Shown: piece after piece, positions 58,542 through 64,000 of the stretch
How the letters are laid out: the number at the start of each line of letters is the position of its first letter
Position numbering within the stretch: position 1 is the stretch's first letter
Assembly (NCBI GenBank): GCA_003952965.2
Contig: CM025852.1
Coordinates: forward strand, 849,572-913,571
Direction: 5' to 3'
DNA: 64,000 nucleotides
From: Morella rubra
Lineage: Eukaryota; Streptophyta; Magnoliopsida; Fagales; Myricaceae
The notes under the pieces: model-generated
Told to the model about the DNA's origin: nothing
What the model saw: the letters and a program-made list of their open reading frames with translations, nothing else
Databases searched by the model: none
Made by a program: the position numbers and the translations under genes

Positions 58542-59486
58542 CTCACCCAGAGAGAAAGAGAGAGTGAGAGTGTGTTTGTGTGTCCGTGTCCGCGGAGAAT
58601 TGAGAGTGTCTGCGTTTGTTCGAGAGAGAGAGAGAGAGAGGGTGCGTTCCAGTGGTGTGGGAACTATGAAGACAGACAGATGTGCTAGTTAGCAACGTTT
58701 CGGAGGATGCCACGTGTCGTCCAGGGGGAATTGCTAAACTCTTGTTTTTTTGTTTTTGTTTTTGTTCTTTTTCTTTTTTCAGTAGAAACACCCTCGTACA
58801 CTTTTTGACTACCTTGTCTAAACCTTCACGTACTAAACTAATCACCCAAGAAAAAAAAAAAAATAAAAAATAAAAAAAAAAAATAAAAAAGACTTTTAGG
58901 ATTGAATAGTCGCTAAAAGCTTCAGGGGGAAGAAAAAATAGTGGGTGAAAAATAATCATAAAGCATTGAACTTTCGATTGGGTCAAGTCCAGAGGAATTA
59001 TTTCCTAGGCATCGAGACCTCCTTCTAGAGATAGAAGTAAGGCTCAAGAGAATGTAGATTTAGAACAGAAGAATCATACTGCAGGGAGTGCTTCAGTTGG
59101 CCTTTGACCAAACTGGTTATGGATTCCGGCTTAAGCACTTGAGTTCAAGATCAAGAACCAACAGCGCCATTTTCAAAGGAAGCGTGTGAGGGGTCAATCA
59201 CTTGCTTACGCAGAAGTTACAGGAGGCAAAAATCTACGACCAAAAGTAAAACCTCTGATTTCTCATGAAAGTTCCAAATGAATAATCTAATAGCTTGTTT
59301 TCTCATTTACAGATTCACCCTTTCATGAGGTTGCTATCAAGCTCATCTTGCGAGAGTTTACTTTTTGCCTCGCCAAACAGACTAGAGCAGGGAAGTTCAA
59401 TTCCACCACTCTCAAATATACACACAATCACACAGGTCCCTCTCTCAACTATTTATGATCGCACAAAGGTCTGGGAAACACAAAAA
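58542..59486. other. Suc/Fer-like promoter and TREPH1-like 3' region
   Basis: No gene. GA repeats (58624-58640) lie in the presumed Suc/Fer-like leader. A/T-rich runs follow at 58740-58890. The part near 59300-59486 is probably TREPH1-like 3' UTR. Confidence 0.55.
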
Positions 59487-62343
59487 TCACACAGGCTTCT
59501 CACCAGGCAGGTATGAAGGAGAAGCACCTTCAATCTGGTTCTTTCTTCTGTTAAAGATGCCGCTGATATTAGGCAGAAGTGCTTTCTTCGAAACAGACGT
59601 CTTCTCCTTCTCCAACTTCCGGGTCTGGATAATATCTGCTGGTGGGTTCTGCTTTTGAAGCCTATAGTGGTGCGGGGATGATTCAGCTGACATCTCTGTT
59701 TCTGCCAAAATCAGAGATGCAGTTTCAGCTGCCTTCTTTTGTTCTCGTTCACGCCACTTCCGAAGCTCTCCCTCCACTGCTCTCTTGGCTGCCTCAGCCG
59801 TCTCTGCCCTCTTCAAAGCTGCCTCAGTTGTAGCCTTCATATCCTCGATCTCCTTCTGAGTTGCCTCTAACCTCTTGAGGGCTTCGTTTTCACTAGCCTT
59901 CACAGCTTCTACCTGAGCAATGGCAGCAGCCACTTTCATTTCTGCTAATGTGTCAGACTCCTCAACCTTACGGCTCAAAGACTCAAACTCCTCCTTTGAT
60001 ATTGTGATCTTGGCACCAGACTCAGAGGTAGATGCACGTGCAGCATTTGTTCTCTCAGACAAGACCTTAATCTGATCAAGGGCCCTTGTCTCTGCTGCTT
60101 TTGCTTCTTCAGCTTCTTCTAGAGCAACTCTCAATTTATCTTCCGCTTCTTCCAATGCATTTTTCGTTGCTTCAGCTTCTTTCTTCAACCCCTCTGCTTT
60201 AGTCTTCATCTCTTCTGCTTCTTGCCTTGCATTTTTGGTTTCCAAAGAAAGCTGATTAAGTGTGGAGATCAGTTCCTCGGAGGCCCCTCTTGCTTTAGAT
60301 TCCTCCACTAAGCATGCCTCAAGCTCGGACTTGACTTTCCGTAGCTTGACATGCAGATTCCCAGCAATCGAATCTGTTTCCGCTTCCTTTGCCTTCAGCT
60401 CAGAATGCTCCTTCTTCACATTATCCAGCTCCACCTTAAGAGCTTCAACCAAGCTTTGCAGGGCGATTTCCTCTTCTGCAACCTTCTGTAGTGACTCCTT
60501 GGCATCATCCAGCTCTGAAGTCACTGTTTTCACACACTCTAAATCTGAAGCCTTTGCATTTTCCATTTGCTTTTGCAGAGTCTCAATTTGCTGTGTAGCA
60601 TCAGCCAGCTGCACTTCAAGAGTTTTGGTGAGTTCAGGCTCCAACTCTTTCTTCAAAGAAAGCAATTTCTTCGCTGACTCTTCCAGGGTAGCCTTATACG
60701 CCTGTCTCTGGACATCCTTTTCAGCAAATATCTTCGCTTGCTCTTGAAGAGCTTGAGATGTTGCGAGCTTCACTTGCCCAGTTGATTCCTGCAAACTTGA
60801 AATACCCTTAGAAAGCTCATTAGCTTTCTCCATGTTTGCCTTGGCCGCATCTTCAGCTTCTGCTGCTTGCTTTAAGGCAGTCACTTTTGCTTCCAAGGAT
60901 GCATCACAGTCCTGATGAAGTCTCCTTAATTCTTGTTTGGCAGCATCAAGCTCAGTAATGACTGTCATGTACTGCTCTTTTGTGCTTTCTAAGTCTTCTT
61001 TCCAAGCACCAGTAGTTCCAATTGTGTAGCCAGAGTTTGATTCTTGAAGCCGCTTTGCCTGATTCTTTGCTGCTTCCATTGCCTTGGTTGTTGATTCCTT
61101 GGATTCACTAAGTGAAGTCAGCTTCTGAGTTAAATCCTCAACCGTTTTTTTAGCCTTCTCAACCTCTATGGTGGCTTGGGCTTTTGTATTTTCAGCGTTC
61201 TCAAGTTGTTCCTTCAACTTGTTCAGCTCTTTCCGAGCCAGGTGAAGCTGTGTCTCCTTGGCCATTATTCTCTGCAGTGAAGTGCCAAAAAATCATCATC
61301 TTTGAAACTCAAAAAGTGCGACTGAATAATAGTCTAGATAATTGAGTAAATACTTGGCTGTGAGCAATTATCTCTGGCAATAAACCCTCTTATAAGAACT
61401 ATTAGAGGAATGTCTAGTGATGAAAAGAAAATCAGCTGCAAATTCCTTAAAAATAAAAGCTATCACAACTTTTTCCCCTGGTCCCTTTAGAAATACGTGT
61501 TCCCACTTAATTCAGTAGTGACTAGACTCTAACTTCTACCCCACCACTAAAGAACCTTAAATAAAGAAGAAGCTGCAAGTTTCCACTACAAGAACCCAAT
61601 ATTGAAGTGAATGCATTACAAACGAAGGCACACAGCCAACTTTATGAACATTCTCATCTTCCAAAAATCTGCAACTTCTGCAAGATAGCTAACACCGAAT
61701 CTATCTTCCCCAACAATGATTCAATCTTCGTAGGAAGCCCCTTGATATGAAAATCAGAAACATCATCCAAAAGAAAAGTGAGAGAGGAAGCTTAAAGTTT
61801 GAAGTCCTAGCAACATCCACAGGAGAAAAAGAAAAAAGGCCCACGAGTGTAACATTCACGTCATATGTGCCTTAATTGTTAGTTACTACTTCCATAAAAA
61901 CAACACAATCAAGAACAATGGCTTTTAATAGCAAGACTAGTAGTGATGCTTTTTGGCCAGAAAATGTTAACAGAAAACAAAGAAAAGTACCATATAGCCA
62001 TATTTATATATTTTTATGTAAAGGCAGCTCCGCATACAAAACCATTAAGTTCCCCAATTTTGTGGGTGAGCGGTAGCTATTTTTCAACTCATTTATACCA
62101 AAAGTAGGACAGATCTTATGTACACTGTTCACAGCATTTGAGAAATTAAAAAACCACAAATACCTCTGCAGAATGAGGTTTCGCCTTCTTAATGGCAGGC
62201 TTTTCCCCAGAGAAAGCACCTTCACCAAATAGGGAGACAGCATCTTTAACGGATTGAAATGGCGCACTGGTGTCTATCTCTCCCACCTCCCCTCCTTTAG
62301 GATTAGGAGAGCTGGTAGCATGTTGACGGTCTTTTGCAACCAT
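59487..62343 (-). CDS. TREPH1: WEB-family coiled-coil protein, TREPH1 type
   Basis: Two exons on the minus strand, 62164-62343 and 59487-61271, give 654 residues. It starts MVAKDRQHATSSPNPKGGEV and has the family N-terminal segment APFQSVKDAVSLFGEGAFSG. Nearly all of exon 2 is a long coiled coil rich in Ala, Glu, Lys and Leu (for example LHLARKELNKLKEQLENAEN, EAEEMKTKAEGLKKEAEATK), ending with a Ser/Pro-rich tail and GIFNRRKNQIEGASPSYLPG. WEB/PMI2 proteins organise chloroplast photorelocation; TREPH1 is a touch-regulated phosphoprotein needed for thigmomorphogenic delay of flowering in Arabidopsis (At5g55860, by recall). Similar length (about 650) and position in the conserved block support that member. 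The + strand frame 60262-60747 is a shadow of the coiled coil. Confidence 0.93.
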
Positions 62344-64000
62344 ACTGCTGTAGTTGGTTTCTTTATTCCTGTCAATTCTGCCAGTTGAAAGAAACTAATT
62401 TTGAAGGCATTAGAGAAGGAAGAATAGCAAGGATGATCACATCAAATCGAAAACACATCAGACATGTCTCAGCAAGTAGAAGGTGAACTTCAACCCACAT
62501 TCATTACCCATCAAAGAAACTCACTGCAAGATTTAAGGGATACAAGAATTGGGGGTGGTCTTTTTTTTTGTGTGTGTGTGTGTGGGGGGGGGGGGGGGGA
62601 GGGGGGGAGAGGAAGGTTATATCCATAAATGGAAAAATCACAAGCCTCTTCATAAAGCGAGATGAACAGGATCTAACAATTCGAACGAAGGAACTTGATA
62701 TTCATTGGAGGGTGTATAGATAGGCCTAACTGGAAAGAAACCACTTCCAACCTGGAAAGCTTCCAAGACACGTCAATCTTAGCCTGGATATTCTTAAGGA
62801 ACATGAGTAGCAATTTTTTGCTAACTCATGAAGAGATTGGGACATTTATCAAATTTGAAAAAGAGTAAGAAAAAATGGTTAGGAGGAAAAAATGTTTAGA
62901 AGCCCAAAGACATGAACAGGGTCCCAGGAGAAGAAAACGAGTTTTACATTAATAGGTCCTGCGAAATTATGTTAGAAAGACCCAATCTTGAGAGAAACGT
63001 CCAAGTTCAAACAACATCTGAAGCCAACATCTAATATCAATCAGAGGTATGAGGCAAAAACAAACACAAAATGGCAACAATACAACATATTAGTCTGGTA
63101 CATTATCTTGAACCCTTTCCCATTGACATGGATATATAAGAAACCGAGTCACTTCTCAAGATGCCCTACTGTGGGACCACAATCATGTAGCCAGAAAAGA
63201 ATTACGTGGGTATAAAATTCACATGTAACAAAATATGAAATTTCATCTATAATTTCCCTCACCAGGATCTTCCCAAAACTGAGTAATTAGGCGAGTATAT
63301 AAAACATTTAATCCTCATTCATACATATGCTTCTTCAGAATGAAATGAGCCATTTCAAGTAGGTTCATCGCTTCAAACTAGAATATGATAAACCTGGAAT
63401 AGCTACACGAGCTCCCAAAAATTTAACAAATAAATTATTATTCCCACACCGCACAAAACTAGTGGTTTCTTGGTCCCAACTAGCTTAGGCTAACGTCTAG
63501 ATTAACTTCAAACTTCACAACAACCCATTATTTTAACTCTAGAGACTGAGGATACCTCAGAATTCAAAACCAAATCAAATTGATGGAACTCAATCAAAAA
63601 CATCACATCAAGCCTTCTAAAATTCATTACGATGCTGCTACCAAATACTGGACCAAGCAAGGACCCTCTTCTACCAAAATCTAGAGATGTTACACTATGA
63701 ATCCCCCTCTGCAAACACTGGCTAATCCTGATATGCTAACAAACGTACTGATAATATATCCAAAACTAACCAATATTATCATTTTGAACAGGAAAAATAA
63801 GGGCCATTTTTGGTGCAAATGATCACTATGCTATCACCAGTCTCCACAATTAAATAGCTAAAGGCATCTAACAATTTAGAGCATGGAATACAAGGCAAGG
63901 ATATCAAAGCCCTAGAGATACAAAATCCCCAAAATCTTGCATAGAAAAAGCCCACATATCTGCACCTCCCAAAAGACCAACAACCATGCTGCACTCAACT
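62344..64000 (-). other. TREPH1-like 5' leader region and probable leader intron
   Basis: No coding exon seen. On the minus strand an acceptor-like 'caactggcag' near 62377-62386 precedes the short leader to the ATG, so a leader intron probably runs into the rest of the window; its donor was not fixed. The frames at 63508-63714 and 63779-63994 lack any domain and are not supported. A GT and G tract is listed separately. Confidence 0.45.
62569..62607. repeat. (GT)n followed by G16 and G7 runs
   Basis: A T-run leads into GT repeats and then 16 G (62584-62599), an A, and 7 more G. On the + strand this could form a G-quadruplex; the TREPH1-like transcript would carry the C-rich strand. Such runs are also prone to length error. 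Confidence 0.7.

Noticed and set aside
60262-60747. 161-codon Ser-rich + strand frame
   Set aside because: Complement of the TREPH1-like coiled-coil exon; its Ser richness is the shadow of Glu/Ala/Lys codons.
1-64000. CRISPR arrays, operons, organelle DNA insertions and rRNA genes
   Set aside because: None seen; the window is ordinary plant nuclear DNA with split genes.

Overview
This is a window of eudicot plant nuclear DNA. The genes are split by many short GT-AG introns, the spacers are AT-rich and carry plant mobile elements (hAT, TRIM, foldback MITEs), and the products include plant-only families: a DYW-type PPR protein, an AGC-VIII kinase with DFD instead of DFG, a WEB-family coiled coil and a plant OPT. 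The species cannot be fixed from sequence alone.

Layout, left to right. 77-589: last exon of an RNP1-like hnRNP (+). 2600-5644: EMC8/9, an ER membrane protein complex subunit (+). 6389-8269: intronless DYW PPR editing factor (+). 8816-about 11898: OPT1-like oligopeptide transporter (-) with two frame breaks. 11.9-16.1 kb: AT-rich spacer with a foldback element. 16157-24305: NOP2/OLI2 rRNA m5C methyltransferase (+), with a ribosome-biogenesis type promoter and a long intron in its 5' leader. 25524-31496: RPAC1 subunit of RNA polymerases I and III (+). 32.5-34.0 kb: a TRIM retroelement interrupted by a hAT transposon. 38915-41768: D6PK-type kinase (+). 42514-42586: tRNA-Phe(GAA) (-). 43723-44963: a second hAT. 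48673-53878: SEC14-like lipid transfer protein (+). 54884-58541: sucrase/ferredoxin-like protein (-). 59487-62343: TREPH1-like WEB protein (-).

The set EMC8/9, OPT1, NOP2/OLI2, D6PK, Suc/Fer-like and TREPH1 matches, in order and from memory of locus numbers, Arabidopsis At5g55940, 55930, 55920, 55910, 55900 and 55860. The PPR, RPAC1 and SEC14 genes appear to be extra relative to that block. The genes are not a pathway. NOP2 and RPAC1 share a theme (rRNA and ribosome production) and both have telo-box motifs upstream.

The most unusual structure is an inverted, decayed copy of the convergent PPR/OPT 3' ends, lodged in the intron of the NOP2 5' leader. The PPR part is repeated a second time in tandem, and the original junction carries a MITE that the copy lacks. 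Other notable points are two hAT elements with perfect 8-bp target duplications, one of them inside a TRIM LTR, and two overlapping uORFs ahead of the D6PK-type kinase.
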